DNA of 64,000 bases from Micromonospora kangleipakensis (GTDB taxonomy: Bacteria; Actinomycetota; Actinomycetes; Mycobacteriales; Micromonosporaceae). Numbering within the stretch: the stretch's first letter is position 1; each line of letters opens with the position of its first letter. The notes below the pieces were generated by a model. It worked only from the letters and a program-made list of their open reading frames with translations. It did not search any database and was not told the DNA's origin. Position numbers and translations under genes: made by a program. The DNA lies in assembly GCF_004217615.1 (NCBI RefSeq), contig NZ_SHLD01000001.1:6944001-7008000 (forward strand), in the 5' to 3' direction. Of this stretch, positions 8,342-16,555 are shown piece by piece.

Positions 8342-11300
8342 TCAGCTCATCCCGCTAACCACTGTTCGTAACCGGGCCAGGTCCCGCCGGCGCCGCTCGT
8401 AGGTCGCGGCGAGCGCGATCAGCGCCAACCCGCCGAGGCCGAGGTAGATCCACCGGGGCAGCAGGTCCCAGCCGCGGGCCAGCTCGTGCAGCGCGAGCGG
8501 GACGAGGGTGGCCGCCCCCAGCAGGACCGGCGCCTGCCAGCGCCGGACCGCCCCGCCGAGCACCGCGCCGAGCGCGACGACGCCGAGCGCCAGCCGCCGC
8601 CACGGCTGCGGATCCGCCGCCACCAGCACCGAGACCAGGCTGGGCAGCAGCGCCGCGGCCAGCCCCGGGCCGAGCGCCAGCCAGCTGTTCAGCCCGGGCC
8701 GGGTCCGCAGCGCCACCAGGCCGGCGGCGAGGGCCAGCCCGGCCGCCGGCACCGTGTACGCCTCCAGCAGCGCCACCCCTCCGGCGACCAGCAGCAGCCA
8801 CCCGCCGAGCAGCTCGCTGCCGCCCGCGATGCCGGCGAGGACCCAGCGCCGCGAGGTCGACTCGCCCCGCCGCAGCACCCGCAGCGCCACGGCCGCGCCC
8901 CAGAGCGCGCAGACCGCCGCCGCGTGCCGCAGCGCGCCGCCGGTCAGCAGCAGCGCCAGCAGCGCGACCGCCTGGGCGGCCGCCGCCAGCGCCACCCCGA
9001 GCACCGGGCCGCGCCCGGTCGCCGGCGCCGCCCCGACCCGGCCCTCGCGGGCGGCGAGGGCCGGCGCGGCGAACAGGACCAGCACCGCCACCGCCAGCAC
9101 CGCGAAGGCGGCGGTACGCAGCGGCAGGCCGCCGGCGAGCGCCGCGGTCACCGCGAAGCCGGCCGCCGCCACCACGCCCGACAGCCAGCCGGCCAGCCGG
9201 GTGTCGGCGTGCCGCCCGGCCGCGCCGACGACGGCCGCCGCCACCACCAGGGCGCCGAGTCCGGCGAGCGTCCCGGCCGGGGTGGCGAGCAGTCCGCCCA
9301 GCCCCGGCACGGCCAGCGCCAGCCCGACCGGCAACGTGACCGGGAGCAGGGGTGGGCGCGGCGCGGCGAGCGCGGCGGCCAGCAGCGCGGCCAGCCCGAC
9401 CCCGAACGCCACCGCCGGCGGCACCGGCCAGGGCGCCCCGGCCGCCGCCAGCAGCACCGGCAGCCCGGCCGCGCCGAACGGCAGCCCGACCAGCGCCGGC
9501 AGCCACCGCCCGCCGTGCACGATCCGGGCGTACGCCGCCGCGGCGGCCCCGAGCAGCAGCAGGGTCAGGCCCGCGCCGGCGGCACCCGGCACCCGGTCGA
9601 CGGCGGGCACCCCGGACCAGGCCGGGACCGGCAGCTCGACGAGCACCCGCAGGGTGACCGGCGCGACGGCGAGCAGCGCCAGCCCGGACAGTCCGGCTCC
9701 GACCAGGCGCGGGGCCGTGCCGGGCCGGGCACCCCCGCCGACGGCCAGCGCCAGCAGCACGCCCAGCGTGGCGTAGAGCGACACCCGCTCGTCCCCGGGT
9801 ACGACCAGCGGCGCGGCCCCGACCGGCGCGAGCGCGGCGGCGAACCCGGTCGAGGCGTACCCGAGCAGGTCCGGCCACCGGCGACGGACGGCGAGGACCA
9901 CGACCACCAGCACCCCGACGGCGGCGAACGCCCCCCGCAGCTGCCACCAGGGCGGCGCCCCGGCGGCCATCAGCCCGACGGCCACCCCCGCCGGCACGGC
10001 GAGCATCGCCGCGGCCAGCGCCACCCCGCCGGCGGCCGGCTGGACGCCGGCGCCCCGCCGGCCCCACGCCGCCACCAGGGCGCCGGCCGCGACCACGACG
10101 GCGAGGCCCGCTCCCGCCCCGGCCGGGTCGGCGAGCCCGACCAGCAGCCCGTGACCGAGCAGGACGGCCCCGGCGAGGGCCGGGACGAGCACGGTCGCGT
10201 ACCGCCGGCGCGGCCGGAGCACGGCGGACACCAGCAGCGCGGTGGCCGCCAGCAGATCGGCCGCCACCACCACGGGCCACGGGGTGGACGCGGCCGCCGG
10301 GGCGGCCAGCACGGCCAGCGCCCCGCCCAGCACCGCGACGACCGGCCGGGCGGCCCGGGGCAGCAGCAGGGCCACCGCCGCGGCGGTCAGCAGCACGGCG
10401 ACCGGCAGCTGCCACCCCCAGTCCGGCGCGGGCCCGGCGTCGGCGCCCCGCCACGGCGGCAGCGACCGGAGGACGGCGCCGCCCGCGACCACCACCGTCG
10501 CCACCGTGGCCACCTGCGCCAGGCCGGCGGCCACCACCAGCGACCCCACCCGTGGCCCGGTACGCAGCCGCGCCGGCAGCGCCCGGACCGCCCCGGCCAG
10601 TACGGCCACCACCGACCCGGCCGCGACCAGCAGCAGCCCCGGACGCAGCTCGGCCACCGGACGGAGCAGCGCGGTGGCGAGCACCGGCACCAGCAGCCCG
10701 GCCGCGATCAGCCGGTACGTCCGGCCGCCCGCCGCCAGCGCCCCGCCGAGCAGGGCGAGCGCCACCAGCAGCAACGGGCCGCCGGCCAGCAGCGGGGTAC
10801 CGGCCGCCCGGCCCCAGGCCAGCGGCACCAGCGCGCAGCCGGCCGCGACGGTGAGCGCGACCCCGTGGCCGAGCCAGCCGAGCACCCGCCCGGCGATCAC
10901 CGCCGGAGTGCCGACGAGGGTGCCCGGCCGGGCCTCGTCGCCCGCCACCGGTCCGGCCGCGGGCGCGACCCGGGGACGGAGGGCGACCACCACCAGGAGA
11001 TCGCCCAGCGCCACCCCGGTGCAGACCAGCGCCCACCCGGCGGCGGACGGCCGGGCCGCCGCCGCGGCCAGCGGCAGCACCGGCTGCGCGGCCAGCAGCG
11101 CCGCGAACCACGGCACGGTCAGCCGGCTCAGCCGGGCGTACCCGGCCGCCACCGCCGCGCCGATCCCCCCGACCAGCGCGGCGTACCGGGTTCCCGGCCA
11201 GCCGGCCACGCCGAACAGGTCCACCGTCCAGGCGGCGTACCCGTCGAGGAGCACCAGCAGCAGTCCCACCGCGGCGAACGTCTCGGCCGTACCGCGCAGC

Positions 11301-11800
11301 CCACGCCGGTTCACGACCAGCGGCACCGCCAGCGCGAGCACGGTGGCCCCGGCCAGGATCAACGCCCGGCCGGCCACCCCGACGGCCGCCCAGGCGACCG
11401 CGGTGAAGACGATCGCCGCGGTGCCGAGAAGGAGTCCACCGAGGACGAAGAGCAGGCCCTGCACGGTCCGGGTCGAGGTCTCCGGCCGGCCGGGCCCGGC
11501 CCCGGCCGGCGACGGCGGGACCGGGACGGGTCGCACCGGGCGGGGCTGCGGCGGCGGGATCTCCAGGCGGATCCGAGCGGCCAGCTCCGTCCGGCGCTGC
11601 CGGGCCGCGCCCAGCCGGGCCAGCAGGTCCTGGTACGTCACCCGGGCCCGGTCCACCTCCGGCGACAACGCGGCGATCTCCCGGTCCAGCCGGACCACCT
11701 CGGCGGCGGGCGGGTACGGCGGGCGATCGCAGCCGGGGCAGCCGGAGGCGAGGTCGGCGGGCGCGCCGCAGCCGGGGCAGGGGTAACCGGTGTTCTCCAC
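8342..11800 (-). CDS. Giant multi-pass membrane protein with N-terminal zinc ribbon (SCO7613 C-terminal domain-like)
   Basis: The protein of about 1150 residues starts VENTGYPCPGCG, a zinc ribbon with two CxxC pairs (CPGCG and CPGC). A coiled helical stretch follows (about residues 30-75), then a Pro-rich linker. About 30 consecutive Ala/Leu/Val-rich membrane segments run to the C-terminus. This matches the large actinobacterial membrane proteins named after SCO7613, whose function is unknown. The GTG at 11800 is used because the upstream frame lacks sense and GATGCT sits 6 nt before it. The extreme Ala/Gly content produces long spurious open frames on the opposite strand. Gene boundaries are firm at the 3' end and moderately sure at the 5' end. 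Confidence 0.75.
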   Translation of the reverse strand: MENTGYPCPGCGAPADLASGCPGCDRPPYPPAAEVVRLDREIAALSPEVDRARVTYQDLLARLGAARQRRTELAARIRLEIPPPQPRPVRPVPVPPSPAGAGPGRPETSTRTVQGLLFVLGGLLLGTAAIVFTAVAWAAVGVAGRALILAGATVLALAVPLVVNRRGLRGTAETFAAVGLLLVLLDGYAAWTVDLFGVAGWPGTRYAALVGGIGAAVAAGYARLSRLTVPWFAALLAAQPVLPLAAAAARPSAAGWALVCTGVALGDLLVVVALRPRVAPAAGPVAGDEARPGTLVGTPAVIAGRVLGWLGHGVALTVAAGCALVPLAWGRAAGTPLLAGGPLLLVALALLGGALAAGGRTYRLIAAGLLVPVLATALLRPVAELRPGLLLVAAGSVVAVLAGAVRALPARLRTGPRVGSLVVAAGLAQVATVATVVVAGGAVLRSLPPWRGADAGPAPDWGWQLPVAVLLTAAAVALLLPRAARPVVAVLGGALAVLAAPAAASTPWPVVVAADLLAATALLVSAVLRPRRRYATVLVPALAGAVLLGHGLLVGLADPAGAGAGLAVVVAAGALVAAWGRRGAGVQPAAGGVALAAAMLAVPAGVAVGLMAAGAPPWWQLRGAFAAVGVLVVVVLAVRRRWPDLLGYASTGFAAALAPVGAAPLVVPGDERVSLYATLGVLLALAVGGGARPGTAPRLVGAGLSGLALLAVAPVTLRVLVELPVPAWSGVPAVDRVPGAAGAGLTLLLLGAAAAAYARIVHGGRWLPALVGLPFGAAGLPVLLAAAGAPWPVPPAVAFGVGLAALLAAALAAPRPPLLPVTLPVGLALAVPGLGGLLATPAGTLAGLGALVVAAAVVGAAGRHADTRLAGWLSGVVAAAGFAVTAALAGGLPLRTAAFAVLAVAVLVLFAAPALAAREGRVGAAPATGRGPVLGVALAAAAQAVALLALLLTGGALRHAAAVCALWGAAVALRVLRRGESTSRRWVLAGIAGGSELLGGWLLLVAGGVALLEAYTVPAAGLALAAGLVALRTRPGLNSWLALGPGLAAALLPSLVSVLVAADPQPWRRLALGVVALGAVLGGAVRRWQAPVLLGAATLVPLALHELARGWDLLPRWIYLGLGGLALIALAATYERRRRDLARLRTVVSGMS

Positions 11801-11847
11801 TCGGACAGCATCGGGCCCGGACGGCCGGCCGCCCAGAGTAGGAGTAC

Positions 11848-12168
11848 CTAGGGGCGGGTGTGCTCGTGCACCCAGGCCGTGTAGCCGGGGTTGCCGCTCT
11901 CCACCCGGGTCACCAGGATCTCCGGCACCTCGTACGGGTGGTTGGCGCGGAGCTGGTCGACCAGGGCGGTCACCCGGTCCGGGGCGGTCTTGAACTGCAC
12001 CGTCCACTCGGCGGTGGTCTGGATCGCCGACTGCCACCAGTAGGTGCTGTCCACCTGCCCGCCGACCTGGGCGCACGCCGCCAACCGACCCGCGACGGCC
12101 GCGGCCGCCAGCACGTCGGCGACCCCGCGCGCGTCCACCACCGTCGTCACCACGCAGATCTGCTCCAC
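11848..12168 (-). CDS. cutA: CutA1 divalent-cation tolerance protein
   Basis: The 106-residue protein has the complete CutA1 pattern: CVVTTVVDARGVADVLAAA near the start, RLAACAQV, STYWWQSAIQTTAEW in the middle and HPYEVPEILVTRV. CutA forms very stable trimers and binds divalent metal, but its physiological role is unsettled. The GTG at 12168 is preceded by TAGGGT at 6 nt. It lies between unrelated genes. Confidence 0.92.
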   Translation of the reverse strand: MEQICVVTTVVDARGVADVLAAAAVAGRLAACAQVGGQVDSTYWWQSAIQTTAEWTVQFKTAPDRVTALVDQLRANHPYEVPEILVTRVESGNPGYTAWVHEHTRP

Positions 12169-12174
12169 CAGCGC

Positions 12175-12180
12175 ACCCTA
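12175..12180 (-). promoter_or_regulatory. -10 hexamer TAGGGT of cutA (leaderless)
   Basis: TAGGGT on the minus strand lies 6 nt before the GTG at 12168, predicting a leaderless transcript. Confidence 0.45.
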
Positions 12181-12223
12181 CGTGGAATTCCTGCCGATCG
12201 GCGGTATCCCCAACCCGCTGGGG

Positions 12224-13243
12224 TCAGGTGGTGGCGCCGTCCCGGTGGTCCGCGATCCACCGGTCGATCCGGGCCCACCAGTCGAAGAGCCAGTCGATGC
12301 GTTCCTGGCGGTCGACGGGGACCTCCTCGGGCGGGACCGACCAGAACCGCATCACGATCCGCTTGTCCATCGGCAGTTCCCGCCACACGTCGGTGACGGT
12401 GAGCATGCGGTCCAGCCCGGTGTGCGCCACGAAGATGACCCCGGCGTCCGGGGCGGCGTCCAGCGCGGCGAGCAGTCCGCCCGGCTGCGGGGCGAGGACG
12501 TGCTGCATCCGCTCCGCGCGCAGCGCCATCCGTTCCAGGCCGAGCGCCCGGAGCCGGGCGATGGCCCGCAGCCGCCGGCTCGGGGTGAAGTTGCCGCCCT
12601 CCGGGAAGATCACGAACGCGTCGTCGTCGTCCAGCCCGGTGGCCAGGTGGCCGATCTGGGTGACGACCCTGTCCCGGCCGTCCGACCCGGGCGCGATGAA
12701 GCGGTTCGGCAGCCGGTTGAGCAGGACGTCGATCGCCGGGTCCCACTGCAGGCTCTCCTTGAGCACGATCCGCGGCTCCCGGTGGAACCAGTTCACCAGC
12801 GCGTGGATCAGGATGAACGAGTCCCCCGGCCCGGCGTGCCGGCAGAGCACCAGCTCCGGCCGGCCGGGCAGCGCGGTGTCCGGGTCCGTGCCGACGACGT
12901 CGATGCGCAGCCGCAGCGTCCAGCGGGCCTGCCAGAACAGCACCCGCAGGAAGTGCCCGGCCAGCACGTAGTGCGCCCGCTGGAAGGCCGGCGACCGTTT
13001 GCGGGCGCCGAAGCCCGAGGCCAGCCAGAGGACGAAGAGGGCGAGCAGCGCGGCCGCGTCCCAGACCAGGTAGACCGCGCCGATCCAGAGCAGGCGCAGC
13101 GGTCGCAGCCGGCCGGGCACCAACGGGGAGGCGGCCAGCGCGAGCAGCGCCCAGACCGGCAGCGTGGTCACCACGGCCACGGCGAGCAGCACCACGCCGG
13201 GGGCCAGCAGCAACCGGCGTACCCACCGGGGCGGCAACGGCAT
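12224..13243 (-). CDS. PlsC-like 1-acylglycerol-3-phosphate acyltransferase family membrane protein
   Basis: The 339-residue protein has two or three N-terminal membrane helices (about residues 10-35, 45-65, 70-85). The acyltransferase motifs HAGPGD (HX4D block) and FPEGGNFTPSRR (FPEG block) follow. It probably transfers acyl groups to a lysophospholipid or related acceptor at the membrane. The ATG at 13243 shares its A with the TGA of the patatin gene (TGATG), so the two are translationally coupled. A phospholipase plus an acyltransferase suggests acyl-chain remodelling (inference). Confidence 0.82.
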   Translation of the reverse strand: MPLPPRWVRRLLLAPGVVLLAVAVVTTLPVWALLALAASPLVPGRLRPLRLLWIGAVYLVWDAAALLALFVLWLASGFGARKRSPAFQRAHYVLAGHFLRVLFWQARWTLRLRIDVVGTDPDTALPGRPELVLCRHAGPGDSFILIHALVNWFHREPRIVLKESLQWDPAIDVLLNRLPNRFIAPGSDGRDRVVTQIGHLATGLDDDDAFVIFPEGGNFTPSRRLRAIARLRALGLERMALRAERMQHVLAPQPGGLLAALDAAPDAGVIFVAHTGLDRMLTVTDVWRELPMDKRIVMRFWSVPPEEVPVDRQERIDWLFDWWARIDRWIADHRDGATT

Positions 13244-14073
13244 CAGCGGTCCAGCTGGGCCAGGTAGTGCCGGGACGCGGTGTAGGCCCGGCTGATCCGC
13301 CGCCCCACCACGGCCATGTCCCGGTACGCCCACGGGCTGTCGTCGCGCGGGCTCCCGCCGCCGGTGGGCAGCACGTGCACCTCCACCCCGTCGGGCAGGG
13401 CCGCCATCTCCCGGGCGAACCGGTGCCGCCGGGCGACCTCGAAGGCGACCTGGGCGATCTCCCAGGGCCGCCGCGGTGGGGTCAGCTCCCGCTCGATCCG
13501 TCCCACCTGGAGCACGAAGATCCGCGTGGCGCCGACGGCGACCGCCTCCCCGATCGGGATCGAGTTCACGATTCCGCCGTCGATGTAGTGCTGGCCGTCG
13601 ATCTGGGTGGGCGGCAGCAGCCCGGGCACCGAGGCGGAGGCGAGCACCGCGGGCACCAGCGGTCCGGTGTGGAACCAGTGCTCGGCGGCCCGCTCGATGT
13701 TCGCCGCGCAGCAGCGGAACGGCACCGCCAGGTCGGCGAAGGTGGTCTCCTCGCCCAGCTCGCTCTCCAGCAGCCGGCGCAGCGGCCGGGGCGAGTGCAG
13801 GTGGGTCCGCGCGGCGAAGCGGCGCAGCTGCCGAGCGACCGAGTCGCCGTACACCTCGCTGGCCTCCGGGGAGGCCCAGAGCCGGACCAGCCGGTCGGTG
13901 ACGGCCTCGGACGGGTCGGCCGCGACCAGGGCGCCGTTGACCGCCCCGATCGAGGTGCCCAGCACAATGTCCGGCCGGATCCGGGCCCGGAACAGGGCCC
14001 GGAGCATGCCCACCTCGACCGCGCCGAGCACTCCCCCGCCGCCGAGCACGAACGCCACCGGACCGCCACTCAT
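13243..14073 (-). CDS. Patatin-like phospholipase/lipid acyl hydrolase
   Basis: The 276-residue protein has the patatin oxyanion loop GGGGVLGAVEVG and the nucleophile elbow GTSIGAVNG. The catalytic aspartate is in DGGIVNSIP. Family members hydrolyse phospholipid acyl esters through a Ser-Asp dyad. Two starts are possible, 14073 and 14082. The former is preferred because AGGA lies 8 nt upstream, whereas AGG touches the latter. It is first in a two-gene unit with the PlsC-like gene. Confidence 0.85.
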   Translation of the reverse strand: MSGGPVAFVLGGGGVLGAVEVGMLRALFRARIRPDIVLGTSIGAVNGALVAADPSEAVTDRLVRLWASPEASEVYGDSVARQLRRFAARTHLHSPRPLRRLLESELGEETTFADLAVPFRCCAANIERAAEHWFHTGPLVPAVLASASVPGLLPPTQIDGQHYIDGGIVNSIPIGEAVAVGATRIFVLQVGRIERELTPPRRPWEIAQVAFEVARRHRFAREMAALPDGVEVHVLPTGGGSPRDDSPWAYRDMAVVGRRISRAYTASRHYLAQLDR

Positions 14074-14091
14074 GACGTTCATCCTGGCACG

Positions 14092-14327
14092 GGGGCCGAA
14101 GCGGGCCCGCCGGAGCCGGCCCGGCTGCCGGGCGCCGTCACCGCGGGCCGCGCCGACGTCGCGGAGCGCGACCACGGAACGGACAGCCGTTGACAGGCCG
14201 GACACATTCCCGCAACCTGATAGCGCTCCCAAGCACGGGGTGCGACTGAAGGCGTCACTGCACGTCGGCAGGTTGCTGGTCCGCAGGTGCCGACTCATCG
14301 GGCCTGGCGGCCGGCCGGATCCGCGGT
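14092..14327. other. Intergenic region, no gene recognised
   Basis: The sequence between the patatin gene and the small ORF contains a TTGACA at about 14190 but no partner -10 at standard spacing. I see no coding sequence or strong hairpin. Confidence 0.3.
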
Positions 14328-14517
14328 GACGTCGGCGTCGACCTGCGCAACCTGCTCCCGCAACGCGAGCACCGCGACCGCCGGGGACGAGCTGACCACC
14401 GAGGTGGACCGGCTCCGCGCCAAGATCGGGGAGCGGCGGCGCGAGGGGAGCATCGACCCCGGGTACGCCCGCCAGCTCGACGCCGCGGCCGCCGGACTGG
14501 CCGCGGCGCGGACCTGA
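14328..14517 (+). pseudogene. Possible small gene or 3' remnant of one
   Basis: The last 43 codons read like real protein (DELTTEVDRLRAKIGERR, then IDPGYARQLDAAAAGLAAA) with strong G/C third positions. The codons before them (CATCSRNAST) do not. A GTG in frame near 14328 would give about 63 residues, but no ribosome-binding site is visible. It could be the tail of a gene that lost its 5' part, or a genuine short helical protein. The start coordinate is approximate. Confidence 0.25.
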
Positions 14518-14521
14518 CCCG

Positions 14522-15640
14522 TCAGGGGGCCGCGACCCGGACCGGCTCCCGCGCCTCGGGCCCGACGACTCCCTTCGCCAGGAAGCTCCGGTACACCGCC
14601 TCGTAGCCGCGGGCCATCCGCTCCAGGGAGAAGTTCTCCGCGACGTGCGCCACGCAGTCGGCCGGGTCCAGGCGGGACGACTCGCGCAGCGCCGCCGGCA
14701 GCTCGTCGGCCCGGTCGCAGACCAGCCCGGTCAGGCCGGGGCGGACCAGCTCCGGCACCGCGCCCCGGCGCAGCGCCACCACCGGCGTGCCGGTCGCCAT
14801 CGCCTCCAGCATCACCATGCCGAACGGCTCCTCCCACTGGATCGGCATGATCAGGCAGCGGGCGTCGAGCAGCAGCCGCAGGGTGGTCTGCCGGTCGGCG
14901 TTAAGCACCAGGTTCACGTCCTCGTCCAGCAGTGGCTCGACCACCTGCTGGAGGTAGCTCTGCTCGGCCGGCTCGTTGCACTTGCCGGCCAGGGTGAGCG
15001 GCAGGCCGGCCGCCCGGCAGGCCCGGATCGCCACCTCCGGGCCCTTGTCCGGGCTGAACCTGGCCAGCCAGAGCACCGGCCCCCGACCGGGGGTCCGCTT
15101 GCTCGGGAAGCCCTGTGCCGGCATGGCGTTGTGCACCGTGCCCGCCCAGGGCAGCCCCGGATTGGCCCGACGCTGGGCGTGCGAGATGGCCACGAGACCG
15201 ACGCCGTGGGCGGTGTCGCCGAGCACGTCGCCGTACTCCCCCACCGGGTTGCCGTGCACGGTCGCCACGGTGGGCACCGCCCGGTGGCTGGCGATGAGCG
15301 GGCCGATGGTGGTGTGGTCGTGGACCACGTCGAAGTCGGCGGCGGAGATCAGGTTCTTGACCCGGGCCAGGTGCGCCAGCTCGGGCAGCGCCTCGCCGAG
15401 CCGGCGGTACTGGAGATCGGGCGCGGTGGAGACGAACTCGGCGGCGGTGCCGTGCTCCGCGCCGGCACCGAAGAGGGTGACCGCGTGACCCTCCCCGACG
15501 AGGCCGTCCACCAGCCCGGCCACCACGTGTTCCAGGCCGCCGTAACCGGGCGGCGGCAACGACAGCCACGGCGGCGCCACCATCGCGATCCGCAGTGGCC
15601 GCGCGCGCGAGCGCTCCGACGGCAGGTGGTTCACGGCCAC
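14522..15640 (-). CDS. Glycosyltransferase family 4 (GT-B)
   Basis: The 372-residue GT-B enzyme has an N-terminal acceptor domain starting RIAMVAPPW with the glycine loop PPGYGGLEHVV. The C-terminal donor domain contains LARFSPDKG, then EEPFGMVMLEAMATGTPVVA with the family's E-x7-E pattern. It would transfer a sugar from a nucleotide donor to an unknown acceptor. The GTG at 15640 is supported by GGAGGA 4-5 nt upstream. It is transcribed in the same direction as the BON gene, 80 bases downstream of it. Confidence 0.85.
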   Translation of the reverse strand: MAVNHLPSERSRARPLRIAMVAPPWLSLPPPGYGGLEHVVAGLVDGLVGEGHAVTLFGAGAEHGTAAEFVSTAPDLQYRRLGEALPELAHLARVKNLISAADFDVVHDHTTIGPLIASHRAVPTVATVHGNPVGEYGDVLGDTAHGVGLVAISHAQRRANPGLPWAGTVHNAMPAQGFPSKRTPGRGPVLWLARFSPDKGPEVAIRACRAAGLPLTLAGKCNEPAEQSYLQQVVEPLLDEDVNLVLNADRQTTLRLLLDARCLIMPIQWEEPFGMVMLEAMATGTPVVALRRGAVPELVRPGLTGLVCDRADELPAALRESSRLDPADCVAHVAENFSLERMARGYEAVYRSFLAKGVVGPEAREPVRVAAP

Positions 15641-15720
15641 GAGTCCTCCCCCGTTGGTCCCCGAAGAACGTGATCGACGGCACTTTCCCGGTGCCGACGG
15701 CGGCAAACGGCGACCCGTCC

Positions 15721-16392
15721 TCAGCCGGCCACCACAAGCCGGTCGTGCACCTCCCGGACGCCGGGGGTCGACCAGGCCGCCCGTTCCGCCTCGTCCCGCT
15801 GCCACCAGGAGCGGACCACCCCGGACAGCACCACGGTGTCCCCGGTGACCTGGATCTCGACGCGTTCCGTGCCGGTCCGCCGGATCAGCACCCGCTGCAG
15901 GTCCCGGCGGGTCTGCTCGTCGCTGGGTGGGGTGGGCGGACGGACCTCCACCAGGTTGGTGAGCCCGCGTACGCCGCGCAGCCGGCGCAGCTCGCGCTCG
16001 GCGGTACGCCGCTGGAAGCCGTACTCCACCTCGCCGCGGAGCATCACCCAGCCGTTGGCTACGGTGACGTCCAGCCGTTCGGCGGGCACGAAACTGTCCC
16101 ACTCCAGCGCCCGACCGGCCGCGATGGCGATCTCCGCGTCGGTGCGCTCCTCCGTGCCTGGCAGGCGTACCTCGATCTCGCTGGCGACCGCCCGGACGCC
16201 GCGTACCCGGTGCGCGCAGCGCTCGGCCGCCCAGCGGCGGGCGTAGCTGTCCACCCAGCCGGTGAGCGTGACCACGCCGGCGGAGACCGTCACGCCGATC
16301 TCGGTGGGCTGCGTCTGGGCGTCCCAGTCGAGCTCGTCGAGCACGTCCCGCTGGATCTCCGGATCGGTGCGGACGGCGGCTGCGGTGGTCAT
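15721..16392 (-). CDS. Protein with three BON domains
   Basis: The 223-residue soluble protein consists of three tandem BON repeats (about residues 8-75, 80-145, 150-220). Each has a pattern like VTVSAGVVTLTGWVDS, VTVANGWVMLRGEVEY and IQVTGDTVVLSGVVRSW. BON domains are thought to bind phospholipid or cell-envelope components. No signal peptide or membrane segment is visible. The ATG at 16392 follows GGGGAGGGGA. Transcription likely begins just below the htrA terminator at 16485-16533. Confidence 0.82.
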   Translation of the reverse strand: MTTAAAVRTDPEIQRDVLDELDWDAQTQPTEIGVTVSAGVVTLTGWVDSYARRWAAERCAHRVRGVRAVASEIEVRLPGTEERTDAEIAIAAGRALEWDSFVPAERLDVTVANGWVMLRGEVEYGFQRRTAERELRRLRGVRGLTNLVEVRPPTPPSDEQTRRDLQRVLIRRTGTERVEIQVTGDTVVLSGVVRSWWQRDEAERAAWSTPGVREVHDRLVVAG

Positions 16393-16484
16393 GACGTCCC
16401 CTCCCCGTACGGTTCCCGTTCGTCGAGGATGCCGCCGCGCGGGGTGAGCCGGGCTCACCCGGTGCGGGTGAGCGGGGACGGAAA

Positions 16485-16533
16485 AGGCGGCGGGCGACGG
16501 AGCCAACCCCCTTGGCTCCGTCACCCGCCGCCT
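16485..16533 (-). terminator. Long stem-loop terminator downstream of htrA
   Basis: The arms AGGCGGCGGGCGACGGAGCC and its complement (with one mismatch) form a stem of about 22 bp around 16485-16533. On the minus strand the stem is followed by CTTTTCC, a short T run. It sits 23 bases after the htrA stop codon. Confidence 0.8.
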
Positions 16534-16555
16534 GGCGGAGGAAGGTCCGTATCCG

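Noticed and set aside
8486..11851. A 1121-codon plus-strand frame and a long Gly/Arg frame opposite the giant membrane protein
   Set aside because: Extreme GC composition removes stop codons; the products are Gln/Arg/Pro low-complexity and lack start signals.
14195..14225. GGAAT on the minus strand as a second SigR promoter
   Set aside because: At N18 the sequence is GCT, not GTT, and no gene starts at a suitable distance.
14190..14230. TTGACA promoter upstream of the small plus-strand ORF
   Set aside because: No -10 lies at 16-19 nt spacing.
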